Positions 7,565 through 16,940 of a stretch of DNA of 64,000 nt are shown piece by piece. The notes beneath the pieces were generated by a model. It was not told the DNA's origin and did not search any database. It saw only the letters and a list, made by a program, of their open reading frames with translations. Numbering within the stretch: the first letter of the stretch is position 1; each line of letters opens with the position of its first letter. Both the position numbers and the translations under genes were made by a program. Origin of the DNA: Streptomyces sp. NBC_01231 (GTDB lineage Bacteria > Actinomycetota > Actinomycetes > Streptomycetales > Streptomycetaceae); contig CP108521.1 of the NCBI GenBank assembly GCA_035999765.1, positions 7,812,001-7,876,000 on the forward strand, given 5' to 3'.

Positions 7565-9946
7565 TCACCCCGGCTCCCCCTCCGCCTCCCGCGCCCCGTC
7601 CCCGACCCGCTCCAGCAGCGCCACCGGAAGCCGGCCGAAGAGCTCCGCCACGCGTGTGTTCCCCGTGAACTCCCGCTCCGGCGCCAGCACGTCGGCCCAC
7701 CGCCCCGGCGGCAGCGGCAACAGCGTGTCCCGCCAGCCGCCCGCCTCCGCCAGCCGCAGCGACAGCCGGGTCACCGCCGTCAGCGCCTCTCCGGAACGCA
7801 CGAACGCCACGCAGTGACCCGCCGCCGGACCCTCGGCGGTCAGCGGCGCGTACGTCCCCGCGTCCCCGAAGACATCCGGCCGCCGCCCGCGCAGCCGCAG
7901 CGCCGCCCGGGTCACCGCCCCCTTGTCGTCCGGGTCCCGCGGAGGGAACCGAACGGGCCGCCGGTTGTCCGGGTCGACCAGCGCCCGGTACTCGCCCTCC
8001 GTGCCCTGGTACACGTCCGGCACGCCCGGCATCGTCAGCTGGACGAGGGCCGTGCCCAGCACGTTCGCCCGGATGCAGGACTCCATCGCGTTCCGGAAGG
8101 CGGCCACGTGCTCGCCCGGCACCCCGCACGGCCCGGCCGCGACGAACGCCGCCACCGCCTCCTCGTACGCGGGCTCCTGCTCGGTCCAGCTGGTGTACAG
8201 CCCGGCCTCACGCACATGCTTCAGCAGGGCTTCCCGGACGCGCTCCGGCTCGGCCGGCCCGAGCCCGAACACCGTCTGCCAGGCCGCCCACGCCAGCTGC
8301 GCGTCCGGCACGCCCTCCCCGGTGCGGGTCACCTCCGCGAGCACGTCCGCCCACCGCTGCGGGCACTCGGTGAGCACCGCCAGGGCCGCCCGGACGTCCG
8401 CGCTGCGCTTGGTGTCGTGCGTCGACGCGACGGTCCCGCCGACCGGCCAGTCGCGCTGCACGCGCGCGCAGTAGGCGTGGAAGTCCTCCGGGGACACGGT
8501 GGGGCTGCCCGGGTCGCCGCCCACCTCGGTCGCCGACAGCAGCGGCACGTAGCGGTAGAACGCCGTGTCCTCCACGGACTTGGCGCGCAGCGCCGACGAG
8601 GTCTGCGCGAACCGGGTCCGGAACTCGAGATGCCCGGGCCCGTCGCCGTGGCGCCCGAGCACCAGGTCCCGTACGGCGTCGACCGCGCCGCCCTCCTCGG
8701 GGACCAGGAAGGCCGACCGGGCCTCAGCCGCGGCCTCCTCGGAGACGACCCGGGCGGCGTCCCCGGTGGAGTACGGCCGGTAGACCTCCAGACGGACCAG
8801 AAGTTCCCTCAGGGCGGTCCGCAGCGCCCAGGGAGCGCGGTCGCGCAGCGCGGGATCGGGCGAGGCGGCGCACAGGCGGCTCGCCACCCGCGTCAGCCGG
8901 TCCACCTCGGTCGCCAGCTCGTGCGTGAGCACCTTGTACGCCGCCCGCCGCACCGTCGCCGCCCAGTCCCCGCCCCGGTCCGTCTGCGGGGCCGCGAAAC
9001 GCCGGTACTGACCCAGCAGCTCCCCGGCCCCGGCCGGATCCGCGAAGAGACCGTCCACGTGCCGCAGCGCGTCGTAGCCCGTGGTGCCCGCGACCGGCCA
9101 GGAGGCCGGCAGGTGCTCCCCGTCCGCCAGGATCTTCTCCACGACCGTCCAGCGGCCGCCGGTCGCCTCGTGGAGCCGCCGGAGATAGCCGCCGGGGTCG
9201 GCGAGGCCGTCGGGGTGGTCGACACGCAGGCCGTCGAGCACGCCCTCGTGCAGCAGCTGGAGGATCTTGGCGTGCGTCGCCTCGAAGACCTCCGGGTCCT
9301 CCACCCGCACCCCGATGAGTTCGGAGATGCTGAAGAACCGCCGGTAGTTGAGCTCGGTCCGGGCCAGCCGCCACCACACCGGGCGGTACCACTGAGCGTC
9401 CAGCAGCTGCGGAAGCGGCAGGTCGCCGGTGCCCTCGCGGAGCGGGAACACATGGTCGTAGTAGCGAAGGAGGTTCCCGTCGACCTCCAGGTGCTCGATC
9501 TCCGTGCCGAGCGGATGCCCGAGCACCGGCAGCAGCACCTGGCCGCTCTGCGCCTCCCAGTCGATGTCGAACCACCGCGCGTACGCGGACTCCGGCCCCT
9601 CGCGCAGTACCTCCCACAGGGCGAGGTTGTGACGCGGGGCCATCGCCATGTGGTTCGGCACGATGTCCACCACCAGTCCGAGCCCGTGCTCCCGCGCGGT
9701 GCGTGCCAGCGCCCGCAGCCCCTCCTCGCCTCCCAGCTCCTCGCGCACGCGCGCGGGGTCGACCACGTCGTAGCCGTGCGTGGAGCCGGGAACCGCCTCC
9801 AGAACGGGGGACAGGTGCAGGTGCGAGACGCCGAGCGAGGCCAGGTACGGCACGGCCGCGGCCGCCGCCGCGAACGGGAACTCGCGCTGCAACTGGAGCC
9901 GGTAGGTGGCCGTCGGCACGGCAGGGACGGATCGCTCAGGTGTCAT
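7565..9946 (-). CDS. treY: Malto-oligosyltrehalose synthase
   Basis: 793 residues, ATG 9946. GH13 enzyme that isomerises the reducing-end alpha-1,4 bond of maltodextrins to alpha,alpha-1,1, making maltooligosyl-trehalose for TreZ. Visible family features are TATYRLQLQ at the N-terminus, DIVPNHMA, the nucleophile region DGLRVDHPDGLADP, the acid Glu in WTVVEKIL, and the late motifs PGVPDVYQGTE and DPDNRRPVRF typical of TreY. Normal length. It lies 132 bp downstream of glgX on the same strand, so glgX-treY may be co-transcribed. Confidence 0.96.
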   Translation of the reverse strand: MTPERSVPAVPTATYRLQLQREFPFAAAAAAVPYLASLGVSHLHLSPVLEAVPGSTHGYDVVDPARVREELGGEEGLRALARTAREHGLGLVVDIVPNHMAMAPRHNLALWEVLREGPESAYARWFDIDWEAQSGQVLLPVLGHPLGTEIEHLEVDGNLLRYYDHVFPLREGTGDLPLPQLLDAQWYRPVWWRLARTELNYRRFFSISELIGVRVEDPEVFEATHAKILQLLHEGVLDGLRVDHPDGLADPGGYLRRLHEATGGRWTVVEKILADGEHLPASWPVAGTTGYDALRHVDGLFADPAGAGELLGQYRRFAAPQTDRGGDWAATVRRAAYKVLTHELATEVDRLTRVASRLCAASPDPALRDRAPWALRTALRELLVRLEVYRPYSTGDAARVVSEEAAAEARSAFLVPEEGGAVDAVRDLVLGRHGDGPGHLEFRTRFAQTSSALRAKSVEDTAFYRYVPLLSATEVGGDPGSPTVSPEDFHAYCARVQRDWPVGGTVASTHDTKRSADVRAALAVLTECPQRWADVLAEVTRTGEGVPDAQLAWAAWQTVFGLGPAEPERVREALLKHVREAGLYTSWTEQEPAYEEAVAAFVAAGPCGVPGEHVAAFRNAMESCIRANVLGTALVQLTMPGVPDVYQGTEGEYRALVDPDNRRPVRFPPRDPDDKGAVTRAALRLRGRRPDVFGDAGTYAPLTAEGPAAGHCVAFVRSGEALTAVTRLSLRLAEAGGWRDTLLPLPPGRWADVLAPEREFTGNTRVAELFGRLPVALLERVGDGAREAEGEPG

Positions 9947-10078
9947 GCAGAGCTACGTACCCGCCCCGCCGCCTTTCGTGTCATCTCATCACCGTCACCT
10001 GCCCCCGTACGCGCCCCGCCCGCCGCCCCACGGGGCACGGACGGGGCGCGCGCCCCGGTGGCTGGCCGGACAGTGCGC

Positions 10079-12196
10079 CTAGACCGGCCGCTGCAACACG
10101 ACCATGCTCCGGTCCACCAGGGTCAGCCGTTCCCCGGCCCGCACCTTCGTACCCGCGTCGGGCGGGACGCCGTCCGTGTGGGCGGTGTCGACCACCACCT
10201 CCCACTGCGGGCCGTGGTTGACGGGCACCACGAAGTCCAGCGTCCCGGGCGTGGCGTTGAACATCAGCAGGAACGAGTCGTCGGTGATGCGCTCCCCCCG
10301 AGGACCGGGCTCGGAGATCGCGTTCCCGTTGAGGAACACCGCCAGCGCCGGCGCCTGAGCCGAGTCCCAGTCCCCCTGGGCCATCTCCTCGCCCTCCGGA
10401 GTGAACCAGGCGATGTCCGACAGCTCGTCGTGGGTGCCCTCCACGAGCCGCCCGTGGAAGAAGCGCCGACGCCGGAACACCGGATGGTCCTTGCGCAGGC
10501 CCACCATCGCGCGAGTGAAGTCCAGCAGCTCGCGGCCGAGCCCCTCGTCGCCGGGCCACTCCACCCAGGCCAGCTCGCTGTCCTGGCAGTACGCGTTGTT
10601 GTTGCCGCGCTGGGTGCGCCCGACCTCGTCACCGTGACTGAGCATGGGCACGCCCTGGGACAGCATCAGCGTGGCCATGAAGTTGCGCATCTGGCGGGCC
10701 CGCAGCTCCCGCACGGCCGGATCGTCACTCTCGCCCTCGACCCCGCAGTTCCAGGACCGGTTGTGGCTCTCGCCGTCCCGATTGTCCTCGCCGTTGGCAT
10801 CGTTGTGCTTGTCGTTGTACGACACCATGTCGCGGAGGGTGAACCCGTCGTGGCAGGTCACGAAGTTGATGGAGGCCAGGGGGCGCCGCCCGTCGTCCTG
10901 GTACAGATCGGACGAACCGGTCAGCCGGGACGCGAACTCCGCCAGCGAGCTCGTCTCACCCCGCCACAGGTCCCGCACGGTGTCGCGGTACTTGCCGTTC
11001 CACTCCGTCCACAGCGGCGGGAAGTTACCCACCTGGTAGCCGCCCTCGCCCACGTCCCACGGTTCCGCGATCAGCTTCACCTGGGAGACGACCGGGTCCT
11101 GCTGCACCAGGTCGAAGAACGACGACAGCCGGTCCACCTCGTGGAACTGCCGGGCCAGGGTCGCCGCGAGATCGAAGCGGAACCCGTCGACATGCATCTC
11201 GGTGACCCAGTAGCGCAGCGAGTCCATGATCAGCTGGAGCACGTGCGGGGACCGCATGAGCAGCGAGTTCCCGGTGCCCGTGGTGTCCATGTAGTAGCGG
11301 GGATCGTCCGTCAGTCGGTAGTACTGCGGATTGTCCAGGCCCTTGAAGGACAGCGTCGGGCCCATGTGGTTGCCCTCGGCGGTGTGGTTGTAGACGACGT
11401 CCAGGATGACCTCGATGCCGGCCTCGTGCAGCGCCCGCACCGCCGACTTGAACTCCAGGACCTGCTGGCCGCGGTCGCCCCAGGAGGCGTACGCGTTGTG
11501 CGGGGCGAAGAAGCCGATCGTGTTGTAGCCCCAGTAGTTGTTCAGTCCCATGTCGACCAGACGGTGGTCGTTCACGAACTGGTGGACCGGCATCAGCTCC
11601 AGTGCCGTGACGCCCAGCTCGGTGAGGTGCTCGATGATCGCCGGATGGGCGAGGGCGGCGTACGTCCCGCGCAGTTCCTCCGGCAGCCCCGGGTGCCGCA
11701 TCGTGAGGCCCTTCACATGGGCCTCGTAGATCACGGTGTGGTGGTAGTCGGTGCGCGGGCGCCGGTCGTCGCCCCAGTCGAAGTACGGGTTGACCACGAC
11801 CGACGTCATCATGTGCGGCGCCGAGTCCAGGTCGTTGCGCTTGTCGGGCGCGCCGAAGTGGTAGCCGTACACCTCCTCGCCCCAGCGGATCGAACCGCTG
11901 ATCGCCTTCGCGTACGGGTCGAGCAGCAGCTTCGCCGAGTTGCAGCGCAGACCGCGCTCGGGGGCGGACGGTCCGTGCACGCGGAAGCCGTAGCGCTGTC
12001 CCGGCATGATGCCGGGCACGTACGCGTGCCGGACGAACGCGTCACTCTCCCGCAGTTCCACCGCCGTCTCCGAGCCGTCGTCGTCCAACAGACACAGCTC
12101 TACTCGGTCCGCGGCCTCGGTGAAGACCGCGAAGTTGGTGCCGGCGCCGTCGTACGTGGCTCCGAGTGGATACGCCTCTCCAGGCCAGACCTGCAT
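10079..12196 (-). CDS. glgX: Glycogen debranching enzyme (isoamylase-type)
   Basis: 705 residues from ATG 12194-12196. The longer frame to 12418 adds non-conserved residues, and the family start QVWPGEAYPLGATYDGAG fits this ATG. It has an N-terminal CBM48 domain, then a GH13 barrel with DVVYNHTAEGN, the nucleophile in GFRFDLAATL, the acid in KLIAEPWD and the Asp in FVTCHDGFTLRD. It hydrolyses alpha-1,6 branches of glycogen, releasing chains that TreY and TreZ convert to trehalose. Its promoter must lie in 12197-12394, shared with the divergent amine-oxidase operon. Confidence 0.95.
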   Translation of the reverse strand: MQVWPGEAYPLGATYDGAGTNFAVFTEAADRVELCLLDDDGSETAVELRESDAFVRHAYVPGIMPGQRYGFRVHGPSAPERGLRCNSAKLLLDPYAKAISGSIRWGEEVYGYHFGAPDKRNDLDSAPHMMTSVVVNPYFDWGDDRRPRTDYHHTVIYEAHVKGLTMRHPGLPEELRGTYAALAHPAIIEHLTELGVTALELMPVHQFVNDHRLVDMGLNNYWGYNTIGFFAPHNAYASWGDRGQQVLEFKSAVRALHEAGIEVILDVVYNHTAEGNHMGPTLSFKGLDNPQYYRLTDDPRYYMDTTGTGNSLLMRSPHVLQLIMDSLRYWVTEMHVDGFRFDLAATLARQFHEVDRLSSFFDLVQQDPVVSQVKLIAEPWDVGEGGYQVGNFPPLWTEWNGKYRDTVRDLWRGETSSLAEFASRLTGSSDLYQDDGRRPLASINFVTCHDGFTLRDMVSYNDKHNDANGEDNRDGESHNRSWNCGVEGESDDPAVRELRARQMRNFMATLMLSQGVPMLSHGDEVGRTQRGNNNAYCQDSELAWVEWPGDEGLGRELLDFTRAMVGLRKDHPVFRRRRFFHGRLVEGTHDELSDIAWFTPEGEEMAQGDWDSAQAPALAVFLNGNAISEPGPRGERITDDSFLLMFNATPGTLDFVVPVNHGPQWEVVVDTAHTDGVPPDAGTKVRAGERLTLVDRSMVVLQRPV

Positions 12197-12394
12197 GGAT
12201 ACGACTCTTTCAGGTGAGGGGGGCCGCCGGGTGCGCCTTGGTTCTGAGTCTCCCCAAAAGTGAGGGAACCACCTATGACTTACGTCCCTCTTACCGGACG
12301 ACCAGTGCCCGCGGCGATCAATGACCACGCCGGGGGCCGAGAACAGTGGGGCAAAAACGTACTCCCGGGGATGTTGGGGGAGTAGGGGGAAGAC

Positions 12395-13237
12395 GTGCGC
12401 AACATAGTGCACCGCCATCTGGGCAAGGTGGTGGCCGGAGCGGCCATCGCGGTGGCGGGGACCGCCGTGATGGTCGGAATCACCCTGCCGGGGACGGCGG
12501 GGGCCGACGAGACCGGAGGCACCCAGGGGACCACCCAGGCCGGGCAGCAGGCCGGCCAGGAGCAGGGCCAGGGGCAGGGACAGGGAGAAGGGCAGGGCGC
12601 GGCGGTCGCGCCCGGCGTGGTGGAGCAGCCCCCCGCCGAGGGCGACAAGGGCAAGGGCCGCGACCCGCTGACCGACGACGAGATCACACGCGTGTCACAG
12701 ATCGCCCTGAACAGGCAGCTGCGCGACACCAGCGAGGACGTCGAGGGCGATCGCGGCCCGCAGCGCCTCACCGTCGACCTCGCCGAACCGGAGGCCGCCG
12801 AGGTCGACGACCCGGACGCGCCCAGGCGGGCCGATGTGACGTTCTACGACTACCGGGACGACACCCTCGTGTCCCGGACCGTCGACCTCGACAGCGGGAA
12901 GGTCGTGCGGACCGACACCCAGCGCGGTGTCCAGCCGCCGCTGAGCCGGGAGGAGAACGTCGAGGCGACGAACCTCCTGATCGCCGACCCGCTGGGCGCG
13001 GGCCTCAAGGCGGACTACAAGGACTCCACCGGCAAGGAGCTCACCTCCGCGGACCAGCTGCTGGTCACCGGCGGGGTCTACCGGGCCACTGAGGGCGCCC
13101 AGCCCGCCGTACTCGACAAGTGCGGCGAACACCGCTGCGTACGGCTGTTCCCGAAGATCAAGAACGGGTCGTGGATCGACGCCCGGACCCTGGTCATCGA
13201 CCTGAGCGCCCGCAAGGTCGCCAAGCTCACGAACTGA
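12395..13237 (+). CDS. Secreted protein matching copper amine oxidase N-terminal (N2/N3-like) domains
   Basis: 280 residues, GTG start behind AGGGGGA. A signal peptide (HLGKVVAGAAIAVAGTAVMVG) is followed by a Gln/Gly-rich linker (about residues 44-68). The region DPLTDDEITRVSQIAL then resembles the 'HPLDPLT..EI' opening of the amine oxidase N2 domain. ADVTFYDYRDDTLVSRTVDL followed by VQPPLSREENVEA resembles N3. The two C-terminal cysteines (CGEHRC) could form a disulfide. No catalytic domain is present; that is encoded by the next gene, 55 bp downstream. The two products probably associate outside the cell. Similar proteins are often labelled 'Tat pathway signal sequence domain protein'; no clear twin-arginine motif is visible here. 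Confidence 0.7.
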   Translation: MRNIVHRHLGKVVAGAAIAVAGTAVMVGITLPGTAGADETGGTQGTTQAGQQAGQEQGQGQGQGEGQGAAVAPGVVEQPPAEGDKGKGRDPLTDDEITRVSQIALNRQLRDTSEDVEGDRGPQRLTVDLAEPEAAEVDDPDAPRRADVTFYDYRDDTLVSRTVDLDSGKVVRTDTQRGVQPPLSREENVEATNLLIADPLGAGLKADYKDSTGKELTSADQLLVTGGVYRATEGAQPAVLDKCGEHRCVRLFPKIKNGSWIDARTLVIDLSARKVAKLTN

Positions 13238-13292
13238 GCCACCCTCCGTCCACTTTTCGAACCCGCACCTCCTGCGAGGGAGTCATTTCTTC

Positions 13293-14633
13293 ATGCACGT
13301 AAAGCGCTCCATCAGCGACCCCCGGCCGCGGAGAACCAGCCGGGCCCGCACCCGGGCGGCCGTCGGCCTGTCCGTGGCCGCGCTGGCCGCCGGTGCGACC
13401 ACCGGCGCCGGTCCCGCCGTCGCCCAGCCGAAGACCGCCGCCGCGGCGGCCGCCGACTGCAGTGCCGCTTACCGCATCGAGCAGAAGCTCGACAGCGGTA
13501 CGACCTGGCGGATGTGCTGGCGCTACGACAACAAGGCCGGACTGGTCCTGGAGAACGTCTCCTACCAGCCCAAGGGCGAGACGGCGCCGATCAAGGTGCT
13601 CAACAGCGCCCGGCTCGGCCAGATCCACGTCCCGTACGACGACGGGAAGAACGAGTACGACGACCTGACGGGCTTCAACTTCGCTCAGGGCCTGATGAAC
13701 CTGGCGCCGGGCGAATGCCCCGGCGGCACCATCAAGACGGTCAAGGTCCCCGACCTCTGGACCTCGGGCAACCCGAACGTCAAGGGCCTGTGCACCACCA
13801 CCCGCTCCCGCGGCCACGCCTACCGCATGCAGGGCGACGCCGCGAACAAGGTCTACCAGGCCCAGGGCAAGGACCTGCTCGTCTACACGGTCAACCAGGT
13901 CGGCTGGTACGAGTACATGACCGAGTGGCGCTTCCAGGACGACGGCACGGTCACCATGAACGTGGGCGCGACCGGCAGCCTCTCCTTCGAGGACTACGAC
14001 GCCGGCGACGGCCGCGGCTGGCCGATAGGCAAGGGCGCCGCCAAGGCCTCGGCGACCAGCCACAGCCACAACGTCTTCTGGCGGCTCGACTTCGGCCTCG
14101 ACGGCTCCTCCAAGAACCGCGTCGAGCAGTACGACTCGGCCGTGACCGCGCCCGCCTCCGGTCAGCAGGCCCCGACCACCAAGACCACCCGCACCAAGAT
14201 CACCAAGGAGCAGGCGGCCGACACCAAGGCCTACCGCTGGTGGCGGATGGTCAGCGAGACCGGCAAGAACAAGGACGGGCACGCGCGGTCGTACGAGATC
14301 GTCCCCGGCACCAGCACCAAGTACCCGGGCCGCAGCTTCACCAAGCACGACCTCTACTTCACCCAGTACAACAACTGCGAGCTGTTCGCCAGCAACAACC
14401 CGGGCAGTTGCGGGGGCAAGGCCGTGGACAAGTGGGTCAACGGCCAGAACCTCACGCACCCCGTCGTCTGGATGAACGTCGGCTTCCACCACATCGCCCG
14501 CGACGAGGACCAGCAGCCCATGCCGATCCACTGGCAGGGGTTCTCCATCGCCCCGCGGGACGTCACCGCTATGAATCCGCTCACTCCCGACGACCTTGCC
14601 TGGCAGAACGGGCACTGGCAGCCGCGTAGTTGA
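13293..14633 (+). CDS. Secreted copper amine oxidase catalytic-domain protein
   Basis: 446 residues, ATG 13293 behind GAGGGAG. The N-terminal signal has several Arg (RPRRTSRARTRAAVGLSVAAL; possible Tat export) and AVAQ as a likely cleavage region. It matches the amine oxidase catalytic domain. Copper-ligand motif HxH is H257/H259 in SHSHNVFWRLDFGLDG, a third His lies in GFHHIARDEDQQPMP (399/400), and the C-terminal signature is GFSIAPRDVTAMNP. The cofactor (TPQ) Tyr would be Y206 in VGWYEYM: the usual Asn of N-Y-D/E-Y is Trp. The base Asp motif is also atypical (YDDLTGF). It may oxidise primary amines or be an inactive copper protein. Confidence 0.75.
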   Translation: MHVKRSISDPRPRRTSRARTRAAVGLSVAALAAGATTGAGPAVAQPKTAAAAAADCSAAYRIEQKLDSGTTWRMCWRYDNKAGLVLENVSYQPKGETAPIKVLNSARLGQIHVPYDDGKNEYDDLTGFNFAQGLMNLAPGECPGGTIKTVKVPDLWTSGNPNVKGLCTTTRSRGHAYRMQGDAANKVYQAQGKDLLVYTVNQVGWYEYMTEWRFQDDGTVTMNVGATGSLSFEDYDAGDGRGWPIGKGAAKASATSHSHNVFWRLDFGLDGSSKNRVEQYDSAVTAPASGQQAPTTKTTRTKITKEQAADTKAYRWWRMVSETGKNKDGHARSYEIVPGTSTKYPGRSFTKHDLYFTQYNNCELFASNNPGSCGGKAVDKWVNGQNLTHPVVWMNVGFHHIARDEDQQPMPIHWQGFSIAPRDVTAMNPLTPDDLAWQNGHWQPRS

Positions 14634-14748
14634 GAAACGACCTGTCCATCCGGCTGCACCGCCGACCGGTACCGGAGTACCCTTCCTTGATCGTTGGGTG
14701 GGGGCCTGGCCCTCCGGAGAGCTCGGGGGAGCGGAAGGCGGTGCACGG

Positions 14749-15987
14749 GTGGGCTCGGGAGGGCTGGAGCTGCCCCCTGGTGACGAGAGTCACGAGGGGA
14801 ACTCCTCAGACGCCCCGCCCGGCACGGTGTCCCTGGCCCGGCCGATGGACGCGGGTGCCATCGGGCCGGAGCTGGACTGGGACGCCGACGCCTGGCGTGA
14901 GGTGCGCACCCGCGCCCAGCGGGCGGGACGCGCCTACATCTGGCTGAATCTCGTCGAGCAGCGGCTGCGCTCCGTCGTGGCCGCCGTGCTGCGCCCCATC
15001 TACGAACCCGTCCACAGCGACGAATGGGTGGTCGCCGCGGCCGGGCCGGCCGGCCAGGAGTGGGTCCAGCGCGCGGTCGCCGTACGCGAGGTGAGCCGCC
15101 GCAAGGGCTATCTGCTCGACCCGGCCGACGACAACGTCCTCAGCTTCCTCACGCTTCCGCAGTTGCGGGAGCTGATGGTGCAGCACTGGCCCTGCTTCGA
15201 GCCGTACCTCGACGACCGCCGGGACGTCGAACTGGCGCTGGACGAGCTGGAGGTCACCCGGAACGTCGTCTCGCGCAATCGGGCCCTGTCGGAGGCCGTC
15301 CTGAACCAGGCCGAGCGAGCCTCCGCCCGACTGCTGGAGATGCTCGGCACGGGCGGTGACGTGCCTTCCGCGCGCCGGCTGCCGGTGGACGCGGTCGAGG
15401 ACCTCGTCGGCGAGCGGTACGCGGACGTGGTCGCGGTGCACTCCGACCGGGTGCGGCTCATGCGGCAGTTCCCCGCCGAGGACCTCTTCGGCGACGCCCG
15501 CCGCCTGGACGCGGTGGGCATCGGCCTCAACCTGCTCGTGCAGAACTTCTCCGGCCGCCGCCTGGTGCGACTTGCCGAGAGCGGCTGCCGGGTGCGGCTG
15601 CTGTTCCTGAACCCGGCCTCCAGCGCGGTCAAGCGACGTGAGCGTGAACTCGGCATCAAGCGAGGCGAGTTGAGCCGGGCCGTCGAGATGAACATCCTGC
15701 ACATGCGCCGGGTCCGCTCCAAGCTGCGCGACCCCGGGGCCTTCGAGATCCAGGTCTACGACGACACGCCCCGCTTCACGGCGTACCTCGTCGACGGTGA
15801 CGGCTCGGACGGGATCGCCGTGGTGCAGTCCTATCTGCGGCGCTCGCGCGGGATGGAGGCACCGGTGCTGGTGCTGCGCAGCGGAAGCAAGCTGGTCAAG
15901 CCGGGCGAAGTCGACGAGTCCGGTCTCTTTCCGACGTACCGCGAGGAGTTCGAGACGGCCTGGGCCGATTCGCGGCCGGTGTCCTGA
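14749..15987 (+). CDS. SAV2148 family HEPN domain-containing protein
   Basis: 412 residues from GTG 14749 (GGAAGG 10 bases upstream). The frame opens earlier, but the conserved family start VGSGGLELPPGDE fits this GTG. I recognise it as the Streptomyces-wide 'SAV2148 family HEPN' protein from LDWDADAWREVRTRAQRAGR, EVSRRKGYLLDPADDNVL and ELGIKRGELSRAVEMNIL. The N-terminal half is helical (HEPN-like). The C-terminal half includes FSGRRLVRLAESGCRVRLLFLNP, reminiscent of a phospholipase D-like or DUF fold. No HEPN RNase RxxxxH motif is obvious. Function unknown. Confidence 0.75.
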   Translation: MGSGGLELPPGDESHEGNSSDAPPGTVSLARPMDAGAIGPELDWDADAWREVRTRAQRAGRAYIWLNLVEQRLRSVVAAVLRPIYEPVHSDEWVVAAAGPAGQEWVQRAVAVREVSRRKGYLLDPADDNVLSFLTLPQLRELMVQHWPCFEPYLDDRRDVELALDELEVTRNVVSRNRALSEAVLNQAERASARLLEMLGTGGDVPSARRLPVDAVEDLVGERYADVVAVHSDRVRLMRQFPAEDLFGDARRLDAVGIGLNLLVQNFSGRRLVRLAESGCRVRLLFLNPASSAVKRRERELGIKRGELSRAVEMNILHMRRVRSKLRDPGAFEIQVYDDTPRFTAYLVDGDGSDGIAVVQSYLRRSRGMEAPVLVLRSGSKLVKPGEVDESGLFPTYREEFETAWADSRPVS

Positions 15988-16027
15988 ACGGAGGGCGGGA
16001 CCGGTGACCGTCACCGTCCAGGTGTGA

Positions 16028-16067
16028 GCCCCACTTGGGGCAGTTCGCTCCCCGGTGTCCCGAACTG
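16028..16067. terminator. Two adjacent stem-loops after the SAV2148-family gene
   Basis: GCCCC-ACTT-GGGGC (16028-16041) is followed by CAGTTCG-13 bases-CGAACTG (16041-16067), both perfect. Their position 40 bases after the stop at 15987 suits a terminator. Confidence 0.45.
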
Positions 16068-16102
16068 TCCGTCGGTCAAGCGGAATGCGGTCCTCGGATT
16101 GT

Positions 16103-16132
16103 CAGTGGTGCATGGGATCGTGGAGACCACTG
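16103..16132. promoter_or_regulatory. Inverted repeat upstream of the exonuclease gene
   Basis: CAGTGGT (16103-16109) and ACCACTG (16126-16132) are perfect 7-base arms separated by 16 bases, ending 32 bases before the exonuclease start. The geometry (arm centres 23 bases apart, about two helical turns) suits a dimeric repressor; a leader hairpin is the alternative. Confidence 0.35.
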
Positions 16133-16164
16133 GGGGAAAGCACCACCGAGGAGGGGGACCACCC

Positions 16165-16887
16165 ATGGGCTGGCACCGTGAGCTGCTGATCGGCTTCGAC
16201 CTGGAGACGACCGGGACCGATCCGCGCGAGGCGCGGATCGTCACGGGCGCCGTGATAGAGGTCAGGGCCGGACAGCCCCTGGGGCGCCGGGAGTGGCTGG
16301 CGGATCCCGGCGTGGAGATCCCGGCGGAGGCCGTCGCGGTGCACGGCATCAGCAACGAGCGCGCGGCCACCGAGGGCAGGCCGGCCGACCAGGTCGCGGA
16401 GGCCATCGCGGACGTCCTGGTGACGTACTGGAAGACGGGCGTGCCGGTCGTCGCCTACAACGCGGCCTTCGACCTGACCCTGCTCTCCGCCGAGCTGCGA
16501 CGCCACGGCCTGCCGTCCCTGCGTGAGCGCCTGGGCGGCCTCGACCCCGCACCGGTCATCGACCCGTACACAATCGACCGCTGGGCCGACCGCTACCGCC
16601 GGGGCAAGCGCAACCTCGAAGCGGTCTGCGAGGAGTACGGCGTCGTCCTCGAGTCCGCCCACGACGCCTCGGCCGACGCCCTCGCCGCCGCCCGGCTGGC
16701 CGGCGCGATAGCCGAGCGCCACGCCAAGATCGCGGCGCTCGGACCGGCGGAACTGCACCGCCGTCAAATCGAGTGGTACGCCGAGTGGGCGGCGGACTTC
16801 CAGAGCTTCCTGCGCCGCAAGGGCGACGCGGACGCGGTGGTGGACGCCCTGTGGCCGCTGCGGGAGTTGGCCGACGAGCCGGTGTGA
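16165..16887 (+). CDS. DnaQ-like (DEDDh) 3'-5' exonuclease
   Basis: 240 residues, ATG 16165 with GAGGAGGGGG upstream. Exonuclease motifs: Exo I FDLETTGTDP (Asp, Glu), Exo II VVAYNAAFDLTLL (Asp) and Exo III HDASADALAAA (His and Asp), i.e. the DEDDh class of DNA polymerase III epsilon and RNase T-type enzymes. It is a stand-alone protein without BRCT or GIY-YIG domains. It may act in DNA repair or RNA turnover; the substrate cannot be read from sequence. It converges on the phosphotransferase gene downstream. Confidence 0.9.
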   Translation: MGWHRELLIGFDLETTGTDPREARIVTGAVIEVRAGQPLGRREWLADPGVEIPAEAVAVHGISNERAATEGRPADQVAEAIADVLVTYWKTGVPVVAYNAAFDLTLLSAELRRHGLPSLRERLGGLDPAPVIDPYTIDRWADRYRRGKRNLEAVCEEYGVVLESAHDASADALAAARLAGAIAERHAKIAALGPAELHRRQIEWYAEWAADFQSFLRRKGDADAVVDALWPLRELADEPV

Positions 16888-16940
16888 GCGACGGGCCCGA
16901 CGGCCCGGTTTCAGCCGGCGGGCCCCCGGGCCACCGGCGC

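Noticed and set aside
10043..10056. GGGGCGCGCGCCCC palindrome between glgX and treY
   Set aside because: It has no loop for a hairpin and such GC palindromes are frequent by composition.
7055..12217. A 1720-codon open frame on the plus strand
   Set aside because: It is the antisense shadow of treY and glgX, produced by GC-rich codons; its translation is low-complexity and has no family signature.
16902..16924. Possible terminator GGCCCG-11 bases-CGGGCC between convergent genes
   Set aside because: Only 6-base arms in extremely GC-rich sequence; not distinguishable from background.
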